A DNA stretch of 62,187 nt from NCBI GenBank assembly GCA_038740345.1, contig JAVYMA010000012.1:1-62187 (forward strand), in the 5' to 3' direction. Each line of letters opens with the position of its first letter. Position 1 is the stretch's first letter. The stretch comes from Methanomassiliicoccales archaeon. Lineage in GTDB: Archaea; Thermoplasmatota; Thermoplasmata; Methanomassiliicoccales; UBA472. Both the position numbers and the translations under genes were made by a program. The notes under the pieces are model-generated. The model was not told the origin of the DNA. It saw only the letters and a program-made list of their open reading frames with translations, and did no database searches. Shown here piece after piece: positions 17,273 through 25,032 of the stretch.

Positions 17273-18271
17273 TCATCCGAATAGTGCACCAAGGCCAGCC
17301 GCGGCATCCTCCTCGCTGACCTTCTCCTCTTTCTTCTCCTCTTTCGGCTCCTCCTTCGCGCTAGGAGAGGGCGCCGATGAGGAGGGCGTTGATGACAGCC
17401 TCTCTTTCACTCGCTCATCCGCCAGCTCAGGGATCCGAGCTGCCAGGGCGAGCATGCTCGCCTCCGCCTTTGCCAAGAGGAATTGTATCGTGTCCTTTGT
17501 CGGGAACGCTGCCTCCGAAGAGATCGCCACCGCGTTCCTATACGCCTTGGCTAACAAGGGGGCCATGGTTTCTGGCGCGAAATAGGCCACCTCCACAGCC
17601 AACGCCATGGCGTTGCGTGATGCCAGCGCGATCATTCCTGTGTAGTAATCCGCAGGCACGTCCAAGACGTCCTTCTTATATATCAGTCCATTCTCGAAGA
17701 CCGCTTTCAGGTCCATGCCCACGGTCATAGGGAGGATCTCCAGCTTGGGCAAAACTGCCGCCAGCTCTGCCGAGATGACCTCCCCTTTCTTGACCAGCAC
17801 CTTATCCTTCTTGATGACGATCTTCCCGCCCTCGATGCCGGCCGGAATCCCGACTTTCTGCAACTCGCCTACTATGGGGCCGGGTTTGAACGGTGTCTCC
17901 CCTGCCTTAACCTCTATATCCTTTGGGGCCACGTCTCCCGGTTTAGCTGGGGCTGCGCTCTTCGTTGATTCCATCCGCCTGAATAGCTTAAAGGGGTTCT
18001 CGTCAGTGGCTACGATGGCGCATTGCCCGCTGATGAACTCTTTTATTTTCTCCAGGCCAGGTCTCTCTTTGGCAGCCTCGTCCACTGCGATGTTCAGCAA
18101 GGTATTGCGGGACATAATCACAGCGGCTTTGGGTCGCATCCCCTGCCTCATGAGTTGTAGCTGGGCTGATGGTATTCCGTGTAGGTCGACCACGGCCACG
18201 GAGTGATGGGACTTCATGGCATCGACCAGCTCCTTGATAACTTGTTTCTTCCAAGCTGCTACGTGCGCCAA
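17273..18271 (-). CDS. rplP0: Ribosomal protein P0 (L10, archaeal stalk base)
   Basis: A 332-residue archaeal P0. The N-terminal L10 domain binds 23S rRNA (AAWKKQVIKELVDAMKSHHSVAVVDLHGIPSAQLQ). A central insertion domain (GPIVGELQKVGIPAGIEGGKIVI) and long helices for P1 dimers follow. The C-terminal tail [13 protein letters not shown] is the same motif as in the downstream P1. Order L1-P0-P1 is the standard archaeal arrangement. Confidence 0.96.
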   Translation of the reverse strand: MAHVAAWKKQVIKELVDAMKSHHSVAVVDLHGIPSAQLQLMRQGMRPKAAVIMSRNTLLNIAVDEAAKERPGLEKIKEFISGQCAIVATDENPFKLFRRMESTKSAAPAKPGDVAPKDIEVKAGETPFKPGPIVGELQKVGIPAGIEGGKIVIKKDKVLVKKGEVISAELAAVLPKLEILPMTVGMDLKAVFENGLIYKKDVLDVPADYYTGMIALASRNAMALAVEVAYFAPETMAPLLAKAYRNAVAISSEAAFPTKDTIQFLLAKAEASMLALAARIPELADERVKERLSSTPSSSAPSPSAKEEPKEEKKEEKVSEEDAAAGLGALFG

Positions 18272-18281
18272 TCATCTCACC

Positions 18282-18926
18282 TCACATTATCCTCTCCGCA
18301 GGCCCCATGGTCGTCTTGACATAAACAGAGCCGATGTTCTGTGTTCCTCTTTCCAGCTTTCCTATTACCCTTTTTAAGACCATATCGATGTTCTCAGCAA
18401 TCTGTTCTGGGGTCATCTCGACCGTACCCACAGGAGCGTGGAAGGTCTTGCGGTCTTTGCTCCGGACCGTTACTGTTTTTCTTAATGCCTCTATTATAGG
18501 CTTGGGATCCGCTCCAGGCTGTATTGGCTTGGGCATCTTGCCCCTAGGGGCCAGAACCATCCCCAAGCGCTTACCGACCACAGGCATCAATGTAGCTTCA
18601 GCGATGAAGAAATCGAATTCATTGGCCATCTTCTTCGCTAGCTTCTTATCCTCAGCGATCTTGCCCAACTCATCCGCGGTCAACACGCGGTCAGCGATGG
18701 ACTTAGCCTTCGCCACCATCTCGTTGCCGCCGATGACGCAGACCCGCACCTGACGCCCTCTACCGTTTGGTAGGATAATATCATCCTGAATTCGGTTCTT
18801 AGGTACGCTAAGATCTATGTCCTTCAGATTAATGGAAATGTCCACCGTCTCAGTAAAATTGCGCTTCTTATGGTTTTCCAGCGCCTTCTTGACGGCGTCC
18901 AAAGTCTTTTTCTCGACCAAATTCAT
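18282..18926 (-). CDS. rpl1: Ribosomal protein L1
   Basis: A 214-residue archaeal L1 (KRNFTETVDISINLKDIDL, VVGKRLGMVLAPRGKMPKP, then RKTFHAPVGTVEM). It builds the L1 stalk and, in methanogens, represses its own operon by binding the mRNA leader or early coding region. Here the gene has its own promoter and a folded leader upstream of the start, separate from rpl11, which suits such control. The ATG follows ACAGGAGAGG closely. Confidence 0.96.
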   Translation of the reverse strand: MNLVEKKTLDAVKKALENHKKRNFTETVDISINLKDIDLSVPKNRIQDDIILPNGRGRQVRVCVIGGNEMVAKAKSIADRVLTADELGKIAEDKKLAKKMANEFDFFIAEATLMPVVGKRLGMVLAPRGKMPKPIQPGADPKPIIEALRKTVTVRSKDRKTFHAPVGTVEMTPEQIAENIDMVLKRVIGKLERGTQNIGSVYVKTTMGPAERIM

Positions 18927-18932
18927 CCTCTC

Positions 18933-18965
18933 CTGTAGTGCTCACGAGCCTAGGCTCTCCTACAG
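18933..18965 (-). promoter_or_regulatory. rpl1 leader hairpin (candidate L1 autoregulatory site)
   Basis: On the minus strand CTGTAG (18960-18965) pairs with CTACAG (18933-18938). Inside is the exact 12-base palindrome GAGCCTAGGCTC (18946-18957). The structure ends directly before the Shine-Dalgarno of rpl1. L1 feedback repression is established in Methanococcus, but the target there lies differently, so this assignment is an inference. Confidence 0.4.
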
Positions 18966-18989
18966 TGGTGGAGTCCCTCTATGCACCTT

Positions 18990-19002
18990 CCCTTTATAAG
19001 CT
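18990..19002 (-). promoter_or_regulatory. TATA box of the rpl1-rplP0-rpl12 operon
   Basis: AAGCTTATAAAGG on the minus strand, between rpl11 and rpl1. It predicts a start near 18965-18970, which is the first base of the leader hairpin. Confidence 0.6.
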
Positions 19003-19022
19003 TTATGCACAAGAGGGGATGC

Positions 19023-19502
19023 CTAAGCCGAAAGCTTGGCGTCCCACTTCCCCTCTCTAATCTCCTTCTGCATTACCTTGGCGTCCTTGCCTTCGATGCT
19101 TATGCCAGTGGAGACACAGACGCCCACAACCTCTAGGACTTTCTTTTTAAGATCCTTGCCCATCAAGGAATCGCTTTTCATATTGGCAACCTTTATTATT
19201 TGGTCCAAGCTGAGGTCGCCAACTTTGCTCTTATTAGGTGTTCCTGACCCTTTCTCTGCTCCTATTTCTTTGAGCAAAAGCTGTGAAGTTGGAGGCGTTC
19301 CCACTTTAATGTCGAAGCTCTTGGTCTTAGGATCAATAATGACCTTGACCGGCACCTTCATGCCCTCGAAGCTCTTCGTTTTCTCGTTGATCTTGGCGAC
19401 CACCTGGACAACATTCACCCCCATAGGCCCAAGCGCTGGACCTAAGGGAGGACCGGGCGTTGCTTTGCCCCCGTCCACGAGCACCTCAATAGTATCTGCC
19501 AT
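19023..19502 (-). CDS. rpl11: Ribosomal protein L11
   Basis: A 159-residue archaeal L11. It has the Pro-rich N-terminal domain (PGPPLGPALGPMGVNVVQVV) that contacts factors and the C-terminal rRNA-binding domain (KVGDLSLDQIIKVANMK). It follows spt5 by only 4 bases, in the usual secE-spt5-rpl11 order. Confidence 0.97.
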   Translation of the reverse strand: MADTIEVLVDGGKATPGPPLGPALGPMGVNVVQVVAKINEKTKSFEGMKVPVKVIIDPKTKSFDIKVGTPPTSQLLLKEIGAEKGSGTPNKSKVGDLSLDQIIKVANMKSDSLMGKDLKKKVLEVVGVCVSTGISIEGKDAKVMQKEIREGKWDAKLSA

Positions 19503-19506
19503 ATCC

Positions 19507-20421
19507 TCACTTCTCCTTTTCTAATACGCGAACGCTATCACCACGAACGGTCACGGGGATGGGGACCATTGCCTCTATCAATTCCACCGTGATTTCCTCT
19601 TTAGTCTCATCGATATTCTTGACTCGAGCTTTCTCGCCCTTAAAGGGTCCAGCGATGAGCTCCACCACATCCCCCTCCTGAATGCCGGAAACCAATGGTT
19701 TAGGCGTCAGGAAATGGTCGATATCGGCGAAATTGGTCTCGCCCTCCACTAAGCCCCGGGCGCGTCGGACCCCTCTCACCGCCTCCTTCAGCTCATCCGT
19801 GTTCATACCTTCAATCAGGACATATCCACGTAAATTGTTGGGGGCAAGTATGGCATATATGCCGCTCTTGCCACTCTTGGCTTTGCTGGCTACGTCATCG
19901 GCTACATTCCTTTCGTGACCGATAGAAGCCTTGAGGACCACTATTGACTGACGAGCCATGGCCTTGAACTCCATATTCTGGCATGAACTGCCATCCTCAT
20001 AGCAAGCCTCGAGCTTGGCAATCGCCCCCTCCCCGTATCTCACTCCTTTAGGGGCTTCCATTTCCAATTTCAAAATCTTGGCATGGGGCCCCTCCATGTT
20101 CAGGATCAGCTCAGGCGCCGCTGCGGAGGCGCTATCCCATATGAGTCCGGTAGAATCGTATAGGCGAAGGAACCAATCTGCCGCTCCCTCCTGGGACGAG
20201 ATGACCTTGATGCTTAATACTAGCTTGACCTTGTGCTTACCGCCAGCATCGCTCTTCAATTGAAGGTTCCATACGGTGCTCCCGCCAGCGGGTACCTTGC
20301 GCTCGTCCTTCTCACCAGTGAGGATTATCGAAACCTGCGCTGGTGCCACTACCTGCGTCGGAGCTGGAGCGGGCATAGTGGGGGGCGCAGGTGCAGGGGG
20401 TTGAGGTGTTTGATCATTCAT
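19507..20421 (-). CDS. spt5: Transcription elongation factor Spt5 with N-terminal beta-sandwich
   Basis: A 304-residue protein, twice the usual archaeal length (~150). Residues ~156-245 are the NGN domain that binds the RNA polymerase clamp with Spt4 (QSIVVLKASIGHERNVADDV, GYVLIEGMNTDELKEAVRG). Residues ~248-300 are the KOW domain (EGDVVELIAGPFKGEKARVKNI). Residues 1-30 are Pro/Ala-rich. Residues ~30-150 look like an Ig/NEW3-type beta-sandwich (VPAGGSTVWNLQLKSDAGGK, DWFLRLYDSTGLIWDS). An internal Met at residue 155 could start a normal-size protein, but GGAGTG sits before the long start and secE ends only 30 bases away, so the extension is probably translated. Confidence 0.88.
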   Translation of the reverse strand: MNDQTPQPPAPAPPTMPAPAPTQVVAPAQVSIILTGEKDERKVPAGGSTVWNLQLKSDAGGKHKVKLVLSIKVISSQEGAADWFLRLYDSTGLIWDSASAAAPELILNMEGPHAKILKLEMEAPKGVRYGEGAIAKLEACYEDGSSCQNMEFKAMARQSIVVLKASIGHERNVADDVASKAKSGKSGIYAILAPNNLRGYVLIEGMNTDELKEAVRGVRRARGLVEGETNFADIDHFLTPKPLVSGIQEGDVVELIAGPFKGEKARVKNIDETKEEITVELIEAMVPIPVTVRGDSVRVLEKEK

Positions 20422-20451
20422 GGAAAGCGCACTCCGGGGTTTAGTAGAGTA

Positions 20452-20667
20452 TCAGATGATGAACGTATTCCAAATTAGGTAGATGAGGAACCCTAGGCCT
20501 CCAATGAGTGCCAGACCAATTCCGGTTATGGTTATGGTCTTGACATACTCATCGCGGGTGGGCTTGCGCGCCATCTTTATGACGCGGCCATACTTGCCCT
20601 TACCGATTCTGGAGACTCGCTCCTCAATGTCCTTTTGGACCTCCCAAGACTTATCAACGATGTCCAT
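20452..20667 (-). CDS. secE: Preprotein translocase subunit SecE (Sec61 gamma)
   Basis: A 71-residue single-span membrane protein. A cytosolic amphipathic helix (SWEVQKDIEERVSRIGKGKY) and the conserved KPTRDEYVKTITITGIGLALIGGLGFLIYLIW segment, in which the last part is the transmembrane helix, identify SecE. It clamps the SecY channel. It is first in the secE-spt5-rpl11 operon. A TATA box (TTTAATATA on the minus strand near 20702-20711) lies in the 55-base gap after ftsZ. Confidence 0.93.
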   Translation of the reverse strand: MDIVDKSWEVQKDIEERVSRIGKGKYGRVIKMARKPTRDEYVKTITITGIGLALIGGLGFLIYLIWNTFII

Positions 20668-20722
20668 CGCGATACTCTCTTGTAAGACTCCCGAATCCCT
20701 TCTATATTAAATTGCTTTTGGT

Positions 20723-21838
20723 TCATCTTATGAAGTCTACGTCCATGCTTTTTATCGTCCCTCGGGCCTCTTTGGGACCAAGAATGTGCTTCGACTTCAC
20801 CCCGGTTATAACCACCATCACCCGCACCTTGTCCTGAAGGGCCGGGTCTACCGCCGCGCCCCAGATGATCCTGGCGTTGGGAGAGATTCTGGACTGGATG
20901 ATCTCAGCTACTTTCTCCGCCTCGGCCACGGACATGTTGTCGCCACCCATAACATTTATCAGGGCACCGGAAGCACCAGTAATATCCACATCTATGAGTG
21001 GTGAATTGATGGCTTCATCCACCGCCTTTTCTACCCTATCGTCCTCATCGCTCTCACCCAGGCCTATCATGGCCACTCCCGCGCCTTTCATGATGGTGCG
21101 CAAGTCATTGAAGTCCAGGTTTACCAGCCCAGGCTTGGTGATGAGTTCCGTTATGCCTTTTATAGCGCGGACCAGAACCTCATCTGCAACTTTGAAGGCA
21201 GCATTCAATGGCAACCGTGGGACTAAATCCAAGAGCTTGTCGTTGGGGATCACGATTACCGTATCCGCCACATTCCTAAGCCTCTCCAGCCCCCACTCCG
21301 CATTCTCTGCCCTAATCACTCCTTCAGCCTTGAAGGGTGAGGTGCAGACGCAAATGGTCAGAGCACCTAGCTCCTTTGCTAATTGGGCTACGAAGGGGGC
21401 TGACCCAGTTCCAGTACCGCCACCCAGGCCAGCGGTAATGAAAACGATGTCTGCTCCCTGCAGAGCCTTTTTCAACTCCGCCTCGGCTTCCCTGGCAGCC
21501 TCTTCCCCCACCTGAGGCAGAGCACCCGCACCAAGGCCTCGAGTGGATCTTCGTCCCAGCAGAATCTTATGCGGCGCCCTTATAGCCAAGAGATGCTGCG
21601 CATCGGTATTGCATGCGTAAAGCTCAGCTCCAGAGATCCCAACCTCAGTCATGCGGTCTATGGTGTTGCATCCACCTCCACCGCATCCTATAATCTTGAT
21701 GTTCGTCTTTAGGCTTGCCAGAATTCTCTCTAACTCCTCATCCTGATCGGAAAAGGGCTGGAATGATGATGTCGGCTCGGGGGTCGGAACGGCTGTTGGT
21801 CCTGCGCGCGCGAGGGCGTCGCTGATGAACGACTTCAT
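20723..21838 (-). CDS. ftsZ1: Cell division protein FtsZ (FtsZ1 type, copy a)
   Basis: About 371 residues from ATG 21838, chosen for the AGGAGG seven bases upstream and the [13 protein letters not shown] start shared with its neighbour. The tubulin-like GTPase has the N-terminal [11 protein letters not shown] loop, the signature [10 protein letters not shown], and the T7 synergy loop NLDFNDL, so GTP hydrolysis in a polymer is expected. A ~45-residue flexible N-terminal tail precedes the core, and there is a short conserved C-terminal end MDVDFIR. It polymerises at mid-cell in archaeal division. It has long nucleotide-identical tracts with the adjacent copy at 22011-23147. Confidence 0.93.
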   Translation of the reverse strand: MKSFISDALARAGPTAVPTPEPTSSFQPFSDQDEELERILASLKTNIKIIGCGGGGCNTIDRMTEVGISGAELYACNTDAQHLLAIRAPHKILLGRRSTRGLGAGALPQVGEEAAREAEAELKKALQGADIVFITAGLGGGTGTGSAPFVAQLAKELGALTICVCTSPFKAEGVIRAENAEWGLERLRNVADTVIVIPNDKLLDLVPRLPLNAAFKVADEVLVRAIKGITELITKPGLVNLDFNDLRTIMKGAGVAMIGLGESDEDDRVEKAVDEAINSPLIDVDITGASGALINVMGGDNMSVAEAEKVAEIIQSRISPNARIIWGAAVDPALQDKVRVMVVITGVKSKHILGPKEARGTIKSMDVDFIR

Positions 21839-21860
21839 TTGCAATCCTCCTGGGGGAGAC

Positions 21861-21890
21861 GAGGGACGTGGCAATCATACCGCGTCCCTC
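21861..21890 (-). promoter_or_regulatory. 5' leader hairpin of ftsZ1 copy a
   Basis: GAGGGACG and CGTCCCTC (8 bp, outer arms at 21861-21868 and 21883-21890) enclose a 14-base loop and end about 10 bases before the AGGAGG of ftsZ1. A minus-strand TATA-like CTTTTAAATC at ~21911-21920 predicts a start near 21890, so the mRNA may begin with this stem. It could affect stability or ribosome access. Confidence 0.5.
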
Positions 21891-21966
21891 AAGGCCTATA
21901 TGCGAATTCGATTTAAAAGATTTCTATGCGCCAGTCCTTCATCGACGGTGCGATCCCAAAGGGTTG

Positions 21967-21996
21967 ACCGGTCGTCCCCTGGAAGGGACGACCGGT
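21967..21996 (-). terminator. Perfect 12-bp hairpin after ftsZ1 copy b
   Basis: ACCGGTCGTCCC (21967-21978) and GGGACGACCGGT (21985-21996) are exact complements around a 6-base loop. The hairpin starts 14 bases after the stop codon of the upstream ftsZ gene. It separates the two tandem ftsZ genes into different transcripts or processes a joint one. Confidence 0.7.
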
Positions 21997-22010
21997 GGAC
22001 CTCGAATCAC

Positions 22011-23147
22011 TCAGCGGATGAAGTCCACATCTGCATCCTTGAGGCGGGTAAATTCGGTCTGGCGACCGATGATCTGCTTGGACTGGACTCCAGCCACAAT
22101 CACCATAACACGAATCTTGTGCTCTAAAGCGGGGTCGATCGCTGCCCCCCATATTATGCGTGCCGTAGGGCTGACGCGCTTCTGCACTTCCTCTGCCACT
22201 TTTTGCGCATCGGAAATGGTCATGTCGGGTCCACCTATCACATTTACCAGCACACCGTTGGCACCAGAGATGTCCACTTCCAGCAGAGGCGAGTTCAGCG
22301 CCATCTCTATAGCCTCCATGGCCCTGTCCTCAGCGTGCCCGTCGCTCTCACCCAGGCCTATCATGGCCACTCCCGCGCCTTTCATTATTGTCTTCACATC
22401 GTTGAAGTCCAGGTTTACCAGCCCAGGCTTGGTGATGAGTTCCGTTATGCCTTTTATGGCACGCATGAGGACCTCGTCTGCCACCTTGAAGGCTTGGTTG
22501 AGAGGGAGTCTCGGGGCGAGTTCAAGTAGTTTGTCGTTGGGGATCACGATCACCGTATCCGCCACATTCCTAAGCCTCTCCAGCCCCCACTCCGCATTCT
22601 CCATACGCGCCCTGCCTTCGCCTTTGAAGGGCGTGGTGACAACCGCCACCGCTAATGCGCCTGCTTCTTTGGCCAGCTGCGCCACCACCGCGGCGGAGCC
22701 AGTGCCTGTCCCGCCGCCCATCCCAGCCGTGATGAAGACGAGATGCGCGTCGGACACGATCTTTTTCAACTCCTCCTCCGCTTCACGTGCCGCCTGCTCT
22801 CCTACTTGAGGCAGGGCTCCTGCCCCCAGACCTCGGGTCGAGCGCCTGCCTAATAAGACCTTATGAGGAACTCTGATAGCAAGTAGGTGCTGCGCATCGG
22901 TATTGGCAGCGAAGAGCTCTGCTCCGATTATGCCTTCCTGACATATCCTGGCGATGGTGTTGGAGCCACCCCCGCCACAACCGATAATCTTGACATTCGT
23001 TTTCAATTTTTGCAGAATATCTAGCAGCTCCGCGTCAGCCGTATCCCCTGTAGGTTCCGGCGGAGCGGGCGGCGTTAAGCTCTGGGCCGGAGCCTGAGCA
23101 CCCATCCCACCAGTCCTAGCCAGCGCTTCTTCCACCAATGATTTCAT
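22011..23147 (-). CDS. ftsZ1: Cell division protein FtsZ (FtsZ1 type, copy b)
   Basis: About 378 residues from ATG 23147, picked because [13 protein letters not shown] matches the start of copy a; an ATG 12 bases earlier is also in frame. The GTPase core is intact: [21 protein letters not shown] and T7 loop NLDFND. The N-terminal tail is Pro/Ala-rich. The protein ends DADVDFIR like copy a. The two copies diverge at their ends and in the flexible tail, but share long identical DNA tracts in the core. Upstream lie minus-strand TATA candidates (CTTATATACT near 23228) and an operator-like motif at 23248-23268. Confidence 0.93.
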   Translation of the reverse strand: MKSLVEEALARTGGMGAQAPAQSLTPPAPPEPTGDTADAELLDILQKLKTNVKIIGCGGGGSNTIARICQEGIIGAELFAANTDAQHLLAIRVPHKVLLGRRSTRGLGAGALPQVGEQAAREAEEELKKIVSDAHLVFITAGMGGGTGTGSAAVVAQLAKEAGALAVAVVTTPFKGEGRARMENAEWGLERLRNVADTVIVIPNDKLLELAPRLPLNQAFKVADEVLMRAIKGITELITKPGLVNLDFNDVKTIMKGAGVAMIGLGESDGHAEDRAMEAIEMALNSPLLEVDISGANGVLVNVIGGPDMTISDAQKVAEEVQKRVSPTARIIWGAAIDPALEHKIRVMVIVAGVQSKQIIGRQTEFTRLKDADVDFIR

Positions 23148-23247
23148 AATCCCATCCATCCCCGGACCAGGCTTGGTCCTAACCAGCGGTGCTATCCCTT
23201 CTGGTCAAGCATAAATATAATATCACAGTATATAAGTCTTTTTAAAA

Positions 23248-23268
23248 TGTCGGACAATTTGTCTGCCA
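23248..23268. promoter_or_regulatory. Operator-like motif shared with the cdrS-ftsZ2 promoter
   Basis: TGTCGGACA (23248-23256), then ATT, then TGTCTGCCA (23260-23268). The first 11 bases match the repeat at 24646 at 10 positions, and the second half-site matches at 6 of 8 with a one-base longer spacer. It sits between the divergent promoters of ftsZ1 copy b and acylphosphatase, just upstream of the likely TATA box (23228-23238) of the ftsZ gene. Confidence 0.45.
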
Positions 23269-23320
23269 ATTCTCTTATTTGAGACAAATTTCATAAATCG
23301 AGCCCGACAATCATTTAACC

Positions 23321-23596
23321 ATGAAGGTGAGGGCTGACGTGCGCTTCACCGGTGTAGTGCAGGGAGTTCATTTTAGGGATTATACGGCTCGCTTCGCCAA
23401 TCAGGAGAAGGTAACAGGTTGGGTACGAAATCTTCCTGATGGCTCGGTTCAAGCCTGCTTCGAAGGGGAGAAGCTAGCCATTGAGGAGGTGGTGCGGCGG
23501 TTGCGAGAGGAACATCCGAGAGCAAGAATAGACAAGGTTGAAGTTAAATGGAGTGATTTCAGGAACGAGTTCTCAAGGTTCCAAATCAGGATCTGA
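23321..23596 (+). CDS. acyP: Acylphosphatase
   Basis: A 91-residue acylphosphatase that hydrolyses carboxyl-phosphate bonds. The phosphate-binding loop GVVQGVHFRDY (with the conserved Arg) and GWVRNLPDGSVQACFEG with the catalytic Asn are present. Length is normal. It diverges from ftsZ1 copy b. A TATA-like TCATAAATC about 25 bases before the ATG and the lack of a Shine-Dalgarno suggest a leaderless mRNA. Confidence 0.92.
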   Translation: MKVRADVRFTGVVQGVHFRDYTARFANQEKVTGWVRNLPDGSVQACFEGEKLAIEEVVRRLREEHPRARIDKVEVKWSDFRNEFSRFQIRI

Positions 23597-23613
23597 AGGC
23601 AATCCAAAATGAC

Positions 23614-24459
23614 TCAGCATCTCACCGTAATGCCGTACACTATTCCGGGATTCTCCTGATGAATAGCATATGCTTGTTCCTCGCTCATTATCCCTGTTTT
23701 CAACAGGGCCTTTGTGCGCTTAGGCACTGTGGTTATGGACATGACCGCGCCTGGCCGCTTCGGATCATCTAAATAATCGGTCTCAACCAAAAACCGCTTT
23801 CCTTTGGACAAGGCTTCGGTCATTGCCATTCGGCTTGCCAATATCGATGGGAAAAGGCCTGAGTTCTCCTCCTCCTTTACTAAAGGGGGCGAATAATGCT
23901 TCACCACTTTTTCACGCGGGAGCCCCACCCGATCCGCCATTCTAGCTATTTCTAGCATGGTAGAAGGTGTAGCGCTCTCTGTATGCAGGATTACAGGACA
24001 AGAAGCTTCTTTGGCCAATTGCATACCATAAGACATAAGCTCGTTCGAAGCTTCCATAATCTCTTCGGAAACGGGAAAGTGCGGTCTTCCAATCTCCCCT
24101 ATGCCTACAGCCTTTCCTTCACGGACCAAGCTCTGAGCCAATTCCATGCCCTGGCGCATTATATTCATGGCTTCTGAGAGGCCATGTTTCTTAGCGAGAT
24201 CTAGTAAAAGCACGGGATACGGTCCGATAATGATATCCACGCCCACTTCGGCCTCTTTCCGGCACTTTTCCCCTAACTGCAGAGTGATTTCATAAGAACG
24301 GAGAAAATCCTCACCCTTGTTTATGGGAACGCTCGCGTAAGGAAGATGGCAAAGTATGAAGTGGGTCCCTCCTTCTTTTACGAATTCCTTTACCGCCTCG
24401 ACGTTGCGCCCCTCTGGACTCAGATGGAGGTGATTGTCAAAGATAGGTATGCGTTGCAT
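23614..24459 (-). CDS. TatD-related TIM-barrel metal-dependent hydrolase
   Basis: A 281-residue archaeal protein of the TatD-related amidohydrolase-fold group. Metal ligands expected for the fold are visible: HxH in FDNHLHL, Glu in GIGEIGRPHF, His in VILHTES and Asp in LVETDYLDD. It also has the conserved VVKHYSPPLV. TatD relatives are Mg-dependent nucleases or phosphoesterases, but activity of this archaeal branch is not established. It ends 17 bases from the convergent acyP gene and diverges from the RHH regulator. Confidence 0.82.
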   Translation of the reverse strand: MQRIPIFDNHLHLSPEGRNVEAVKEFVKEGGTHFILCHLPYASVPINKGEDFLRSYEITLQLGEKCRKEAEVGVDIIIGPYPVLLLDLAKKHGLSEAMNIMRQGMELAQSLVREGKAVGIGEIGRPHFPVSEEIMEASNELMSYGMQLAKEASCPVILHTESATPSTMLEIARMADRVGLPREKVVKHYSPPLVKEEENSGLFPSILASRMAMTEALSKGKRFLVETDYLDDPKRPGAVMSITTVPKRTKALLKTGIMSEEQAYAIHQENPGIVYGITVRC

Positions 24460-24610
24460 TCACTTGTCCCTAATCCATGTTGAGAACTCATAGACTCCTA
24501 TATTCTTTCCTACCAACGTAAGATCATCCCAGCATTACACGAATGCAAGGGAACTCAGAAACCCTCTTTGAGACTTCAGTAACTAAGTCCTGGTGGTTGT
24601 TTCACTCGCC

Positions 24611-24665
24611 AATCTATAAATAACCCCCATGAGAATACATACGGATGTCCGACAATAGTCGGACA
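24611..24665 (+). promoter_or_regulatory. cdrS-ftsZ2 promoter with perfect 8-4-8 operator
   Basis: A TATA box CTATAAATAA (24614-24623) predicts a start at about 24641-24648. At that point lies TGTCCGAC (24646-24653), AATA, GTCGGACA (24658-24665), an exact 8-4-8 inverted repeat. Overlap with the predicted start site suggests repression, probably by the RHH protein encoded next. The remainder of 24460-24687 holds the divergent promoter of the TatD-like gene (AAGAATATAGG near 24500). Confidence 0.6.
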
Positions 24666-24687
24666 AAAGCGCGCGCGGAGTTGTGCC

Positions 24688-24999
24688 ATGGGAGACACCG
24701 AAAGGATCACGGTAAGGATTCCAGCTGACAAGCTGAACGCCCTCCAACAATTGGTGGAGAAGGGGAAGTTCCCAACCATATCAGACGCGATTAGGGCGGC
24801 TTTGGATTCCTTCGTGGAGAAGCACTTTACTCCGGAATACATAGAGCGGATTACGGTGGAACTTCCTAAAGGCAACGTGGTGGAGCTGGAGGCCCTGGTC
24901 CAGGAAGGGGATTCGGTATCCATTGACGACGCGATCCGAAATGCGGTTAGGGAGTATGTCCGTAAGCGCCTTAACCGCGCTATGGAGGAGATGAAGTAA
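24688..24999 (+). CDS. Tandem ribbon-helix-helix regulator, CdrS-like
   Basis: A 103-residue protein with two ribbon-helix-helix units. Unit one is ERITVRIPADKLNALQQL then FPTISDAIRAALDSFVEKH; unit two is ERITVELPKGNVVELEAL then SVSIDDAIRNAVREYVRKRL. RHH proteins bind DNA as dimers through a two-strand ribbon; two copies in one chain could act as a single-chain dimer or a tetramer subunit. The downstream gene is an FtsZ2-type gene, the arrangement of cdrS-ftsZ2 in haloarchaea, where CdrS controls cell division. CdrS there is a small single-RHH protein, so the duplication is notable. Orthology is inferred from family and position. Confidence 0.82.
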   Translation: MGDTERITVRIPADKLNALQQLVEKGKFPTISDAIRAALDSFVEKHFTPEYIERITVELPKGNVVELEALVQEGDSVSIDDAIRNAVREYVRKRLNRAMEEMK

Positions 25000-25032
25000 G
25001 CGCGCTGCTTGGACGCAGGATGGGGTGTTCAA

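Noticed and set aside
21868-22809. Long plus-strand open frame (313 codons) across the ftsZ genes
   Set aside because: It lies antisense to both well-supported ftsZ genes and is Ser/Pro/Thr-rich without any family resemblance. It is a by-product of codon usage.
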